Source: Gammaproteobacteria bacterium
GTDB lineage: Bacteria; Pseudomonadota; Gammaproteobacteria; UBA6429; Thiohalophilaceae
DNA length: 64,000 nt
Reading direction: 5' to 3'
Assembly: GCA_016125505.1 (NCBI GenBank)
Contig: WGLP01000011.1
Location: 124,001 to 188,000 of the forward strand
The stretch's first letter is position 1; each line of letters begins with the position of its first letter. A program made the position numbers and the translations under genes. Shown piece after piece: positions 54,368 through 63,983 of the stretch. Below the pieces are notes generated by a model. That model did no database searches. It was not told the DNA's origin and saw only the letters and a program-made list of their open reading frames with translations.

Positions 54368-55348
54368 TCAGGCCGCGGCGTAGCCAATCAGATAGTCCAG
54401 ACGAGGAATGGAATCTTCTGTGAACAGCAGCAGCAAGCTCCCGTTAATATGGTAATTTTCAATACCGATGTTCATATCGATTGCCAGGGTCTTGGTCCAG
54501 CTTTTACTGCTTTTCAACAAGTCCTGCGCCCGACCATGCCGGCCCAGGACAATCGGGTGACTCAGACTGAGATTGATATCAAATTGTTCGGCAATACTCT
54601 TGACGCAAGCGCCGATCAGAATATTGGTCAGGTCCATGAGCAATTCCATTTCCGCCGCATCGTCCAGCACACCTTCAAAGTTGGTGAGTTTCGCAATATC
54701 GGCATAACTCGATTCGGAAAACACCAGCATCGCCTCCCCGGCAATACCGCCGCCAATGAATCCCTGGCAGACGGCATCAAGCTGATCGTCACTGCCCACT
54801 TGCGCAATCGCCATTTGTAATTCCGAGACCTCAAGCATATTCACGTTGGGAATCGGCATGATCACGAAGGTATTCAGAACCTTTGCCAGCAGTGCACTGG
54901 CCTGACCCATGGCGACGTTGGCCACTTCCCGGTAGGCATCCCAGGTATCAAGGCCTTGTTTAGCCGCCTTGGCCTTGTCCGGATTGAAAAGATCGAATTC
55001 CCGGATGATGGCCGCTACATCATCCTTGTTCACCGGCTTTTTGATAAACGCCAGTGCGCCCAGGTCCATGACCCGCCGATGAGCCTCGGCCTGAATATCT
55101 CCCGAAACAACAATTATGTCTGCGACCAGATCTGAGCCTCTGATCTGTTCCAGGGCCTGGTAACCATCCATGACCGGCATATTAAGATCCAGGAAGACCA
55201 CGTCTCCCTTACCTTCCTTAATGGCTCTGATCGCCTCCTGGCCATTATTGGCAAAACTGATGCTGACCGGCAGGTCTTCAGGCAAGGCGCGCGCCATTTG
55301 TTTTTGCGCAAAGGTGGAGTCGTCACAAATCAGTACGGTTCTGCTCAT
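54368..55348 (-). CDS. Response regulator with CheC/CheX-like phosphatase domain
   Basis: 326 residues from ATG 55348 (a GTG two codons earlier is open). Receiver domain (VLICDDSTFAQKQM, phosphoacceptor VVFLDLNMPVMDGY, K in FIKKPVNK) and a CheC-like domain from about 140 with two half-motifs of the ExxN kind (YREVANVAMGQASALLAKVL, MDLTNILIGACVKSIAEQF). This resembles Shewanella/Pseudomonas response-regulator-phosphatase proteins. Kinase unknown. Confidence 0.82.
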   Translation of the reverse strand: MSRTVLICDDSTFAQKQMARALPEDLPVSISFANNGQEAIRAIKEGKGDVVFLDLNMPVMDGYQALEQIRGSDLVADIIVVSGDIQAEAHRRVMDLGALAFIKKPVNKDDVAAIIREFDLFNPDKAKAAKQGLDTWDAYREVANVAMGQASALLAKVLNTFVIMPIPNVNMLEVSELQMAIAQVGSDDQLDAVCQGFIGGGIAGEAMLVFSESSYADIAKLTNFEGVLDDAAEMELLMDLTNILIGACVKSIAEQFDINLSLSHPIVLGRHGRAQDLLKSSKSWTKTLAIDMNIGIENYHINGSLLLLFTEDSIPRLDYLIGYAAA

Positions 55349-55423
55349 AGCCACAGGTATCGGCCATATGACGGGGAAAATTGAGGCTAAAAAACCGCTG
55401 ATTGCCGGCCGCGGATGGCCAGA

Positions 55424-55903
55424 TCACTCGCTGGAAGAATGACGGCGTTGTTTGAAAAATTGCTGAAGGATCGCAGCACAGTCATTGGCCATGACCCCGC
55501 CGCGCACACGTACCCGGTGATTGAGCTTGGAGGACTGCAGGATATCAAAGACACTACCCACCGCACCGGTACGCGGCTCCGTCGCGCCAAAGACAACTTC
55601 CGCAACCCGCGCATGTACGAGCGCGCCGGCACACATGACACAAGGTTCAATCGTGACGTACAGCGTGGTGTTTAACAGCCGGTAATTGCCGATGCGTTGC
55701 GCAGCAGCGCGCAGGGCCATGATCTCGGCGTGGGCAGTGGGGTCGTGTTGACTAATCGGCGCGTTGTAACCCTCGCCGATGATTTGATCGTCCTTGACCA
55801 GCACCGCACCGATAGGTACTTCGCCAATTGCTTGTGCCTTCTGCGCCAGTTCCAGCGCGCGCTGCATCCAGAACAGGTCCAGCGATTCACGTTCGTCATT
55901 CAT
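55424..55903 (-). CDS. tadA: tRNA-specific adenosine deaminase TadA
   Basis: 159 residues from ATG 55903. Zinc and catalytic residues: His and Glu in PTAHAEIMAL, Cys pair in EPCVMCAGALVHAR. Converts A34 to inosine in tRNA-Arg(ACG). A GTG start three codons upstream is also open. Confidence 0.95.
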   Translation of the reverse strand: MNDERESLDLFWMQRALELAQKAQAIGEVPIGAVLVKDDQIIGEGYNAPISQHDPTAHAEIMALRAAAQRIGNYRLLNTTLYVTIEPCVMCAGALVHARVAEVVFGATEPRTGAVGSVFDILQSSKLNHRVRVRGGVMANDCAAILQQFFKQRRHSSSE

Positions 55904-56076
55904 GAGGCACACTATTTCTCACTTGGGCTGATAATTCTAAAACATACAGATTTGGACAGCCCATTTTAGCGTGTCTAACGAAGAACAGAAACTTAAGTTT
56001 CCCCGGATCCAGGCACTCAGCAGATACAGCCTTTTTCAATTATGGATCGTTAACGGTTGCTTGCTTTGCGAACGCC

Positions 56077-56907
56077 TTATTTACCACCGTCGACCTTTTG
56101 TTCATGCATGTGCTTCAACAGTTCCTGTTTGATATCGCGCAGCTTGGCCTTGACCTTTATCGCGTTGTCAGCGCCGATGCGCAACATGATCCGTTGGCCA
56201 CTGGAGAGCCCCTCCAGGTCCGGATCGGCGAACTGATAGTAGACGCTGTGCACGACGAGCGGGATCGGCTGTTTGACACTGGGCGTTTCCAGCAGATCGT
56301 TGACGGTTTCAATCAGGCGATCGTTGAAGTATTTGTCGGGGAAACCGAGTTCCTGGTAGGCCTGCTGGAACAGCGGATACAGACGCACATAGAGGTCGAC
56401 CAGCTTTTTGGTGTCGATGGCCTCGGCGAGTTTGAGGTAAGACGTATAGCGCGCGGCATTTTTTGGGTCGATGGCGAGTGTCTCGCCGCTGCCGCTTACC
56501 AAAAAATCTCCCGGCGTCATCTCCACCGGCATGATCCTGATCGGCACTTTATTCCGCGGCAGATTGTCGATGGTAGCCACAATGTTGGGAATGACGCGCT
56601 CGGTACGCAGCAATTTCATTAACACCTTGTTGTTAATCAGGCCCGCCAAGGCATCAAGCATATAGTTGTCGCTTTGGGCGAGTTTCGGTACCGGCGGCGC
56701 CTGTGGCAGCGGTGGCGGTGGCGGTTCGATGACCTGGCGTACCGGCGGTTTGGGTGGTGGTGCAGGTGCCAGCGCCGGCGGTGGCGCAGAGACATCGGCC
56801 GGCTGTAGTTTGGGCTGATGCGACTGCCAGTAATAATAGCCGCCACCAATAACGGCCACCACCATCAAGAGAAACACAAGATTCATTGTTGTGTTATTCA
56901 TTGCCAA
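56077..56907 (-). CDS. DUF3014 inner-membrane-anchored proline-rich protein
   Basis: 276 residues. One membrane helix (NLVFLLMVVAVIGGGYYYW), a Pro-rich linker (about 37-75, PPPALAPAPPPKPP and similar), then the DUF3014 domain (DALAGLINNKVLMKLL, NLPRNKVPIRIMPVEM, YVRLYPLFQQAYQELGFPDKYFNDRLIET). A periplasmic protein of unknown function; the linker could span peptidoglycan. Confidence 0.85.
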   Translation of the reverse strand: MAMNNTTMNLVFLLMVVAVIGGGYYYWQSHQPKLQPADVSAPPPALAPAPPPKPPVRQVIEPPPPPLPQAPPVPKLAQSDNYMLDALAGLINNKVLMKLLRTERVIPNIVATIDNLPRNKVPIRIMPVEMTPGDFLVSGSGETLAIDPKNAARYTSYLKLAEAIDTKKLVDLYVRLYPLFQQAYQELGFPDKYFNDRLIETVNDLLETPSVKQPIPLVVHSVYYQFADPDLEGLSSGQRIMLRIGADNAIKVKAKLRDIKQELLKHMHEQKVDGGK

Positions 56908-57275
56908 GTCCCGTCATACCGCTGATTAATGACCGTGATTCGCGAGGTGTACTACTGCACGGAACGCCTCGTAAAAATCACCTGACGCCTTAGAGTACGC
57001 CTCTTCGCGAATGTTCACAGTATTTTTTGCGGCAGACTCAGGACAGGTCGCCAACCGGCAAAAATGCCAAATATAGTAACAGCTCTATCGGGGTCACCAA
57101 TTGATCGCATCTGTCGTCACATTCTGTGCCGCAGCAATCACGTCAGCTTGATTGTCCACCGTCAGTAACTGTGCAAGCGCCGTACCGCGCGCCAGCCCTT
57201 CACTATGGATTCTGAACGTTTACACGTGAAAATATCAGTGACAAATAAATATCGGGGTATGCTCGGCCTTCGCCG
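56908..57275. other. 368-nt intergenic region
   Basis: No gene with a sensible start was found and no strong hairpin. It separates the DUF3014 gene from the exported-protein genes, all on the minus strand. Confidence 0.5.
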
Positions 57276-57950
57276 TTAATGACCGAACAGCCCACGCACG
57301 CTGTTGACGACGTCTTTGGCCTGATCGGTGGCGGATTTCGTCGAGTCCGGCAGCAAGGGCTTGTCGACGGATTTCCTGTCGCTGGCCTGCGACGACGTTG
57401 AACTGCTTTTGGCGGCCGGGCTTTGCACAGTCCAGGCCGCGGCCGGCGGTGTGTCGGGTAGCGGTTTGCCGATGATCGTTTGCAGCCGCGCGCGGTCGAG
57501 TGCGTGTTTGATGGCGGCAACATACTGCGGATTGTAGCCGTCAACCTTGATAACCAGATTGTGCACCTTGTACGCAGCGGGCTTCTTGGGCAACACGCCT
57601 ATCACCACGTCCTGGGCGTCGGGGTAGGCGTAGTTCGCGCGCAGTTCCAGCTTCACGCGATCGGTGTAGACCAGGCCGGCGGTGTAGCTGGCGGTGACGC
57701 TACCCTTGACTCGGCCAACCGGCGCGTTCTTGCCGCACCCGATGTTGGCATAGGCCACCGGCTCGCTCTCCAGGTACAGCGGCGGTGGCGCCGCAGGAAG
57801 CGCAGCCTTGAGCGATGCCTTCAGCTTGTCGAGATAGGCTGTCTCCTCGAGCGTGGCAGCGCGCTCACCGTCGACGCAGGCCCAGCTGATTGCAGCCCCG
57901 AATAATAAAGGTAACAGTAGACTTATATTTATCAGTATACGCTGCAGCAT
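57276..57950 (-). CDS. Exported protein of unknown function
   Basis: 224 residues. Signal peptide (LLLPLLFGAAISWACV). The mature part has two Cys (in ACVDG and NIGCGKNAPVG), a mixed beta region (VKLELRANYAYPDAQDVVIGV, HNLVIKVDGYNPQYVAAIKHALD) and a Ser/Ala/Lys-rich tail. No family recognised. Same strand as the next two genes, with 30 nt between it and the small basic protein. Confidence 0.65.
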   Translation of the reverse strand: MLQRILINISLLLPLLFGAAISWACVDGERAATLEETAYLDKLKASLKAALPAAPPPLYLESEPVAYANIGCGKNAPVGRVKGSVTASYTAGLVYTDRVKLELRANYAYPDAQDVVIGVLPKKPAAYKVHNLVIKVDGYNPQYVAAIKHALDRARLQTIIGKPLPDTPPAAAWTVQSPAAKSSSTSSQASDRKSVDKPLLPDSTKSATDQAKDVVNSVRGLFGH

Positions 57951-57980
57951 ACTCTGGCTCCTGGAGTGTGTGATTATGCC

Positions 57981-58277
57981 TCAGCGTTCACGCGCGCGGT
58001 TTCGTTGGATCTCAAGGTCGTCGAGATCCTCATCGCCCGTCTTGCGCGGCTTTGCCGCCTTCTTCGTCTTTTCCGGCTTCTTGGTTTGCCTGTCTTGCTG
58101 CTTGACAGATTTCTTTGCATCGTTCTTGGCGCGCGCACCGATGAAAAGCTCGTCCTCGGTCTGCGTCCCGGGCCCCGTGGCGGCGAGCTGTAGCATGTCG
58201 CTATCGGTGTTTGCCGCCTTGATGTTCAGACTGAAGAGCAAGCAGAACGTGATGATCATTAGGGAAAGGATACGCAT
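57981..58277 (-). CDS. Small exported Lys-rich protein
   Basis: 98 residues from ATG 58277 (GGAGG site). Signal peptide (MRILSLMIITFCLLFSLNIKA); mature part is Lys/Arg/Asp-rich and low in complexity (KKSVKQQDRQTKKPEKTKKA). Lies 38 nt after the big lipoprotein gene. Function unknown. Confidence 0.55.
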   Translation of the reverse strand: MRILSLMIITFCLLFSLNIKAANTDSDMLQLAATGPGTQTEDELFIGARAKNDAKKSVKQQDRQTKKPEKTKKAAKPRKTGDEDLDDLEIQRNRARER

Positions 58278-58315
58278 GGTGTTGCCTCCGTTATTGGATT
58301 GATGAGAAATGTGCG

Positions 58316-61300
58316 TCATGGGCAACGCGTTGCCTTGATGTTCTGCGACGCGCCGTCTCCTTCACGCCAGACCACCATCGCCGCGCCACTGCTGCCCAGT
58401 CCTACACGTGGCGTGGTCACATCGTTGGTCGCGTCGGACAACAGCACTGCCCCACCCCAGCCACTGCCTGCTGTGTAGCGATTGCCGAAGATGCCGAAGG
58501 TAGTCGATTGCCACTGCATCCATACCACGATGGCATTACCGCTGGCGTCCATGGCAATGCTCGGTTCCCAGGCATCGCCGAGGCCGAGCGTATTCTGCAA
58601 TTGCTCGATGGCAGCCCAGCCCGTGCCCGGCACATAACGACGGACATAGATGCGATGACCAACCCCGTCCCATTGTTCCCACACGGCAATAGCACCGCCG
58701 TTTGCATCGATGGCGATCGCGGGATTCACGCCCTGAATTGAGCCGGGATCGAGTGTCGTCGGCGTACTCCAACCGCTGCCCAAGGTATAGATGGCCGCGT
58801 AAACGCCATAAGCGGCACCATCGTTCTGCGACCAGATTGCCACGGCCTGACCGCTGGCATTCATGGCGACATGCACCGGTTGCACCTCGCCACTTGTGGT
58901 CGCGATCGGCTGCGCCGTACCCCACTCAGTGCCATTGAAGACGTTGTAATAGGCACCGTAAGTCGTCCCGTTGGATTGCCGCCAGACGGCGATGGCATTG
59001 CCACTGGCATCGACGGCGACGTCAGGGGTGCTTGCCGGATGCGACGCATCGCTGTCGATGGTCTGTACCGCCCCCCAACCACTGCCAGTGTATTGGCGGG
59101 CATAAACGCTGTCGGCCGTGCCGTCGAAGCGTTGCCATACGGCAACGCCCTTGCCATTCGCCGCCAACGCAACCTGGGGTGCGGATGCCGCATTGACTGC
59201 GGTGCCGTCATACCAGTCCACGCTATTGCCCCAGCCACTACCGGCGGTGTCGTGATTAGCATAGACACTGAACATACCCTGCCACGCCGCGACGACATTG
59301 CCACTGCCATCCATGGCCATCACCGGCCCGCCTGTGTCTACGACAGTGTGGTCAATGGCTTGCGCCGTGCCCCAACCACTACCAGCGGTATACAGATTGG
59401 AGAAGATGCTGTACTTGCTGCCATCGAATTGTGACCAGACGGCCGTGGCATTGCCGGCGGTGTCCAGGAGAACGTGCGGTTCGGCAGCATCACCAGTGCC
59501 GGACTCGATGAGTTGCGCTGTACTACAGGCGCCAGCCGCCGGCGTGACGGTAAGCGTCGCCGTCATGCTGGTGACCGTGCCCGCGCCATTGCCGACCTCG
59601 ACATAAAACTGATCGCCACTCTCGCCGACCTGCACATTGGTCAGATCCAATGTCGCCGCGCTGGCGCCGGGAATTGCCTGGTTATTGCGATACCACTGAT
59701 AGGAAAGCGGCGCAGTACCATCGGCAACCACGGTGAACGTTAGGTTACCACCCTCGGTCACGGTCTGATCCAGCGGATCCGTCGTGATGGTCGGGGCCAC
59801 CGCACCGGTCTGTACCGTAACGGTCACGTGCGTGCTCTGGACCTGAGCATTCGAATTCTGCGCGAGTGCATAGTACTCGCTACCGGAATCGGTCACGGTG
59901 AGTGCGGGCGTGGTGTAGGTACAGCTTGTCGCACCGGTGCCTGCGGCACACAACGCACCGACTGCCACATCGGAACTGCCAACACGATACCACTGCACAT
60001 CGGGCGACGGCGTGCCACTCGCCACAGCGGTGAAGCTCGCGGTCTGTCCGGTCTGGATCGTCAGACTCTGCGGCTGTGTCGTGAAGACCGGTGCCGCCAT
60101 CGACGCAGTCACGGTGAGGATGACCGTGTCACTGCTGATACAGTTCAACTGCACACCTAGCGCGTTACACACATTCGCGCGAAAACGCGCGCCGTTGTCC
60201 GTCGTTTGTACCGGCGTGAGTGTGTAAGTAGTCATGTTCACACCACTGGCAACCGTGTTCCAGGTCACGCCGTTGTCATTACTGCGCTGCCACTGGACGA
60301 CCAGGCTGTCGGGCGCACTTGCTGCCAAGCTAAAGCTGGCGGATGTGCCCTCGGCGGCGGTCACGCTCTGCGGTTGTTGCGTAATTGTCGGCGCGCCGGG
60401 TGTCAGTGGAATATCCACTTTCACCCGTGCATAACCAAACAGGAACCAGCGGAAGTTGGTATGAAGGACGGTCGATTTCAGTGGGCAATCGAATTTCGCG
60501 ATAAACCAGTCGAAGCCATTGTGGCTTTGATCAAGTGCAACATTGAAATCGAGTTGATAACTTGACCCAAGCATCTGGCTACCGAGCGGTACGTAAGCCC
60601 AGGATGGCGGCGGATAGTTATCGTTGACGGTTTTGATGGCGCGCGCCAGCTCGATGGTAGGCCATGTACTGCAACGGTTGGTAATGAAGTCGGGATCGAA
60701 GGTCGCGCGGATCGTGATGGTGGTCGGCTGGTTAAGCGTCGGTAACCAGCCATTCGCCAGTGGCAAGCCGGTGGGCGCGACCAGCGCAAAATCCTTGATG
60801 CTGTGCCGCTGCGCGATCGGCGTGTTGGGGTTGACATAGCCTATATAGACATTGCCGTAGGAAAAACTCAGCGAGGGCGCACTGAGCATGCCATTGGCAA
60901 GTTGTGCATCGACGATCTGTATCCACTGGTCACCTGGCTGCGCGTGGAAAAACATCGGCACGGCGCCCGGCTCCAGCGACGCGGTAGCCACCGGCAGCGA
61001 GATGGTGACCGGTGAGTCGAAGAGTTCACCGTGCGGCGTAAACTGATATACCGACCCGGTACTGCCGAAACCTGCCGGCGGGGGCGGCGCGCCCGTCCCA
61101 TCGCGCGCTACCCGCAGGGTCACATCCGATTTCAGTGCGCCCGTGGGTACGCTCACCGTAACGCCATCCGGACCCTGCACCACCCCGCCGGTTGCGCCAA
61201 GAGTTGCCTGCCCTTCACTCGGCGCCGGCGCACTACCGCCGCCACCGCAACCGGTCAGCAAGCTGATGCCAAGCAGGAAAAACAGCGCGTACCCATTCCG

Positions 61301-61333
61301 CCCATACCGTCCCATCGCGCTATTCATATGCAT
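58316..61333 (-). CDS. Large lipoprotein with ZU5-like, Ig-like and eight-repeat beta-propeller domains
   Basis: 1005 residues; lipobox LLTGC at about 25-29 after the signal peptide. ZU5-like segment at about 45-75 (GATGGVVQGPDGVTVSVP). Three Ig-like repeats at about 320-595 (each begins P-x-(I/F)-T-x-x-P, with QWQR or QWYR). From about 600, eight repeats of about 50 residues with consensus P-x-(V/I)-A-(M/I/V)-D-A-S-G-x-(A/V)-(I/V)-A-V-W and a (T/A)GSGW strand. The propeller has only two Cys, one at each end (ACSTAQL and ATRCP), which could close the ring by a disulphide. Surface or periplasmic adhesion/carbohydrate binding is a guess. Confidence 0.85.
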   Translation of the reverse strand: MHMNSAMGRYGRNGYALFFLLGISLLTGCGGGGSAPAPSEGQATLGATGGVVQGPDGVTVSVPTGALKSDVTLRVARDGTGAPPPPAGFGSTGSVYQFTPHGELFDSPVTISLPVATASLEPGAVPMFFHAQPGDQWIQIVDAQLANGMLSAPSLSFSYGNVYIGYVNPNTPIAQRHSIKDFALVAPTGLPLANGWLPTLNQPTTITIRATFDPDFITNRCSTWPTIELARAIKTVNDNYPPPSWAYVPLGSQMLGSSYQLDFNVALDQSHNGFDWFIAKFDCPLKSTVLHTNFRWFLFGYARVKVDIPLTPGAPTITQQPQSVTAAEGTSASFSLAASAPDSLVVQWQRSNDNGVTWNTVASGVNMTTYTLTPVQTTDNGARFRANVCNALGVQLNCISSDTVILTVTASMAAPVFTTQPQSLTIQTGQTASFTAVASGTPSPDVQWYRVGSSDVAVGALCAAGTGATSCTYTTPALTVTDSGSEYYALAQNSNAQVQSTHVTVTVQTGAVAPTITTDPLDQTVTEGGNLTFTVVADGTAPLSYQWYRNNQAIPGASAATLDLTNVQVGESGDQFYVEVGNGAGTVTSMTATLTVTPAAGACSTAQLIESGTGDAAEPHVLLDTAGNATAVWSQFDGSKYSIFSNLYTAGSGWGTAQAIDHTVVDTGGPVMAMDGSGNVVAAWQGMFSVYANHDTAGSGWGNSVDWYDGTAVNAASAPQVALAANGKGVAVWQRFDGTADSVYARQYTGSGWGAVQTIDSDASHPASTPDVAVDASGNAIAVWRQSNGTTYGAYYNVFNGTEWGTAQPIATTSGEVQPVHVAMNASGQAVAIWSQNDGAAYGVYAAIYTLGSGWSTPTTLDPGSIQGVNPAIAIDANGGAIAVWEQWDGVGHRIYVRRYVPGTGWAAIEQLQNTLGLGDAWEPSIAMDASGNAIVVWMQWQSTTFGIFGNRYTAGSGWGGAVLLSDATNDVTTPRVGLGSSGAAMVVWREGDGASQNIKATRCP

Positions 61334-61468
61334 AAATGCTCCCCAAGAATGTTGGCCATGCCTTTCAATTCATCCCCACGGTAATGCCGCGGTGGATATT
61401 GCTAACCCGATAATCGATCAGGGCATTGCCATGAATTATGGAGGGATGTGCCTGCCGGCAGAATCAGA

Positions 61469-61500
61469 CAAAGGTCGTAAGACGTCGTCTACGACCTTTG
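61469..61500. promoter_or_regulatory. 11-bp perfect inverted repeat upstream of the NarL-type regulator
   Basis: CAAAGGTCGTA and TACGACCTTTG, separated by 10 nt, in the 268-nt gap between the divergent lipoprotein and regulator starts. Ends of the repeat are 102 nt before the regulator ATG. A regulator operator is more likely than a terminator, as there is no T-run. Confidence 0.5.
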
Positions 61501-61601
61501 CTCAAACCGGGTCAGGCTTGCCGACTAGCTGTCAGCGTGGCGTGCGTGCTAAATTGGCTGACAAAACGCTGCGGTGCAGTGTTGCCATGAAGGCTATACC
61601 A

Positions 61602-62228
61602 ATGAAAATTCTCATCGCCGACGACCACGAATTGTTCCGTGAGGGACTGCGACAGTTGCTGCGACAACTCGCGGAGGATATGCAGGTACTCGAGGCAGCC
61701 AGCTACACGGAATTGCTCGCGCTCCTTGGCGAACACCCGGATGCCGATCTCGCGATCATGGATCTCAACATGCCGGGTTACAGCACCGAGGTAAAGCTTG
61801 AGTCACTGCTTGCCGGGCACCCGACTGTCCCGACCGTCGTGCTTTCTGCCTCGGAATATTCATCCGATATGCAAGGCGCACTCGACGCCGGTGCCATGGG
61901 ATATTTGCCGAAGAGCACCCCCGCCGACGTGCTGCTGTGCGCACTGCGTTTGGTCCTCTCTGGCGGCATCTACGTACCGCCGGCACTTGTCAACAACGGC
62001 GCCGGCCGGCGCGCCGAGGGTGGTCTCGATACCCTGACAACACGTCAACGCGAGGTGCTCGAACGGCTGGTGCTTGGCAGATCCAACAAGGAAATCGGGC
62101 GTGAACTCGGGATGTCCGAAGCCACGGTGAAGGTACATCTCACCGCCATCTTCCGCGCACTCAACGTTACCAACCGTGCCCAGGCCGTGCATGTTGTTAA
62201 GGAACGGCAACTACTCGGAACGCATTGA
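61602..62228 (+). CDS. NarL/LuxR-family response regulator
   Basis: 208 residues from ATG 61602 (an ATG at 61587 adds 5). Receiver (ILIADDHELFREGL, phosphoacceptor LAIMDLNMPG, K in YLPKSTPAD), and a LuxR HTH (LTTRQREVLERLVLGRSNKEIGRELGMSEATVKVHL). Convergent with the hybrid kinase 16 nt away. Probably its partner. Confidence 0.92.
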   Translation: MKILIADDHELFREGLRQLLRQLAEDMQVLEAASYTELLALLGEHPDADLAIMDLNMPGYSTEVKLESLLAGHPTVPTVVLSASEYSSDMQGALDAGAMGYLPKSTPADVLLCALRLVLSGGIYVPPALVNNGAGRRAEGGLDTLTTRQREVLERLVLGRSNKEIGRELGMSEATVKVHLTAIFRALNVTNRAQAVHVVKERQLLGTH

Positions 62229-62243
62229 ATCCGACTAAGGCTC

Positions 62244-63983
62244 TCAGCGGGGGCACACCGTGCGCAGAAACGATCGCAACTTGGCCGGTGCGATCGGTTT
62301 GTGCAGAAACGAAAAGCCACTGTCTTTCGCCTGCCGGATGCGTTCGATCGAGGTATCGCCAGTTACCAGTAGCGCAGGAATCTCCGCCCCGAAGTGTGCC
62401 TGAATCGCAGCGATCGCCTCGACGCCGGTTCGCTCTTCGCGCAAACGATAGTCAGCGATGATGGCATCGGGTATGCGTTTAAGGGTTGCCAGCGCCTCCT
62501 CGGCGGAGGCGAACGCTGCGGCCACATAACCCCAGCTCTCCAACAAGGTTGTCATTGCCAGACGCACATCCATTTCATCATCGATGACCAGCACCAGGCG
62601 TTCGCGACTCTCGGGGGCAAGCAGCTGAGCTTCTCCCGAGGGATCCGTGTTCACCGCTGTCGGATCACCTGCGGGCAAGAACAGACGGAAGCTTGTCCCG
62701 ACACCCGGCGTCGAGTGCATTTCCAGGCGATGCCCGAGCAGTTGCGCCGTGCGTTGCACGATCGCCAGCCCAAGTCCAAGCCCCTTGGTGCGGTCGCGCT
62801 CGGGATTATGCAACTGAACGAACTCACGGAATACTTCATGTTGAGACTGCACCGGGATGCCGATGCCGGTGTCGCTAACTTCCAGACAGACCTCGTTACC
62901 GACGACGTTACACGTGAGACGCACTTCGCCCCGGGTCGTGTAGCGGATAGCGTTGCTGATCAGGTTGCGCAGAATACGCTCGAGCAACACCGGGTCGGTC
63001 AGCACCACGGGCGCAATGCCTGGTGCGTGCCACTCCAATCCCTTGGCCTCGGCCTGCGGCGCATACTCCGCCACCAGCTGTTCGAACATCAACGCTAACG
63101 ATACATTACGCACCTGTGGGTAAACGACGCCAGCATCGAGTTTGGAAATGTCGAGCAAGGCATTGAACAGGCCTTCCAGGGCAACAACACAGCAGTTGAT
63201 ATTACCCATCAGTCCGCGCGTCTCGGGACGGTGAATTCGCTCATTCAGCGCCGCAATAAACAGACCCAATGCATGCAAGGGTTGACGCAGGTCGTGACTG
63301 GCAGCGGCGAGAAATTTCGATTTGGCAAGGTCAGCATTTTCGGCAAGTTGTTTTTCATGGCGCAACTGCTCGATGAGATCGAGATTTTCGAATCGCAATG
63401 CGATGGTTTCGCGCGCTGCGCCATGTGCCTGACGCGTAATCTGCACCAGGATGAGAAGATAAACGGCCAGCCCTATTGCTAGCCCGACGTGAGCCGACGT
63501 CCCCTGCGCAGCCAGACCGACGATCGTCAAACCCACGGAGGAAAACGCATTGGCGTACTGCGTCATCGGCCACCATGAGGTCGAAAACACCGAGGCCGCT
63601 GGTATACCGATAATCAGTGCAAGTAAAATCAGTTGTTGGGGAAGTGCATCTGGCACGTAAAAGAACATACCCGCCGTTCCCCACACGAGACCGTCGGCCA
63701 GCGCCGCCCACGTCAAACGCCGTCCCCAGCGCCCGGCCTGCATTGCATCGGGCCTGGCCGCGTGATACTTACGCACCAATATATAGTACAAGACGGTAAC
63801 GAGGATCGATGTCGCGCACCACACGAGCAATCGCCCGCGGTCGATATGCCCCCACAGGCCACCCACCAGCACCAATGGCAGCAGTGGCATAAACAACACC
63901 ACGTGTTCGAGGCCTTGATACAGTTGGCGTACGGCTTCCGCCTGTTCCCGGTCAGAATAATTATTGGAAGTTGGAGAACTCAT
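62244..63983 (-). CDS. Hybrid histidine kinase with polytopic membrane sensor and C-terminal receiver
   Basis: 579 residues. About six membrane helices in residues 25-195 (HVVLFMPLLPLVLVGGLWGH onwards). H-box AAASHDLRQPLHALGLFIAAL, N-box NLISNAIRYTTRGE, G boxes DTGIGIP and GLGLGLAIVQRTAQLLG, then receiver (LVLVIDDEMDVR, phosphoacceptor IIADYRLREERTG, K in FLHKPIAP). No HPt domain, so the phosphate path to the NarL-type regulator needs an external HPt or direct transfer. Confidence 0.9.
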   Translation of the reverse strand: MSSPTSNNYSDREQAEAVRQLYQGLEHVVLFMPLLPLVLVGGLWGHIDRGRLLVWCATSILVTVLYYILVRKYHAARPDAMQAGRWGRRLTWAALADGLVWGTAGMFFYVPDALPQQLILLALIIGIPAASVFSTSWWPMTQYANAFSSVGLTIVGLAAQGTSAHVGLAIGLAVYLLILVQITRQAHGAARETIALRFENLDLIEQLRHEKQLAENADLAKSKFLAAASHDLRQPLHALGLFIAALNERIHRPETRGLMGNINCCVVALEGLFNALLDISKLDAGVVYPQVRNVSLALMFEQLVAEYAPQAEAKGLEWHAPGIAPVVLTDPVLLERILRNLISNAIRYTTRGEVRLTCNVVGNEVCLEVSDTGIGIPVQSQHEVFREFVQLHNPERDRTKGLGLGLAIVQRTAQLLGHRLEMHSTPGVGTSFRLFLPAGDPTAVNTDPSGEAQLLAPESRERLVLVIDDEMDVRLAMTTLLESWGYVAAAFASAEEALATLKRIPDAIIADYRLREERTGVEAIAAIQAHFGAEIPALLVTGDTSIERIRQAKDSGFSFLHKPIAPAKLRSFLRTVCPR

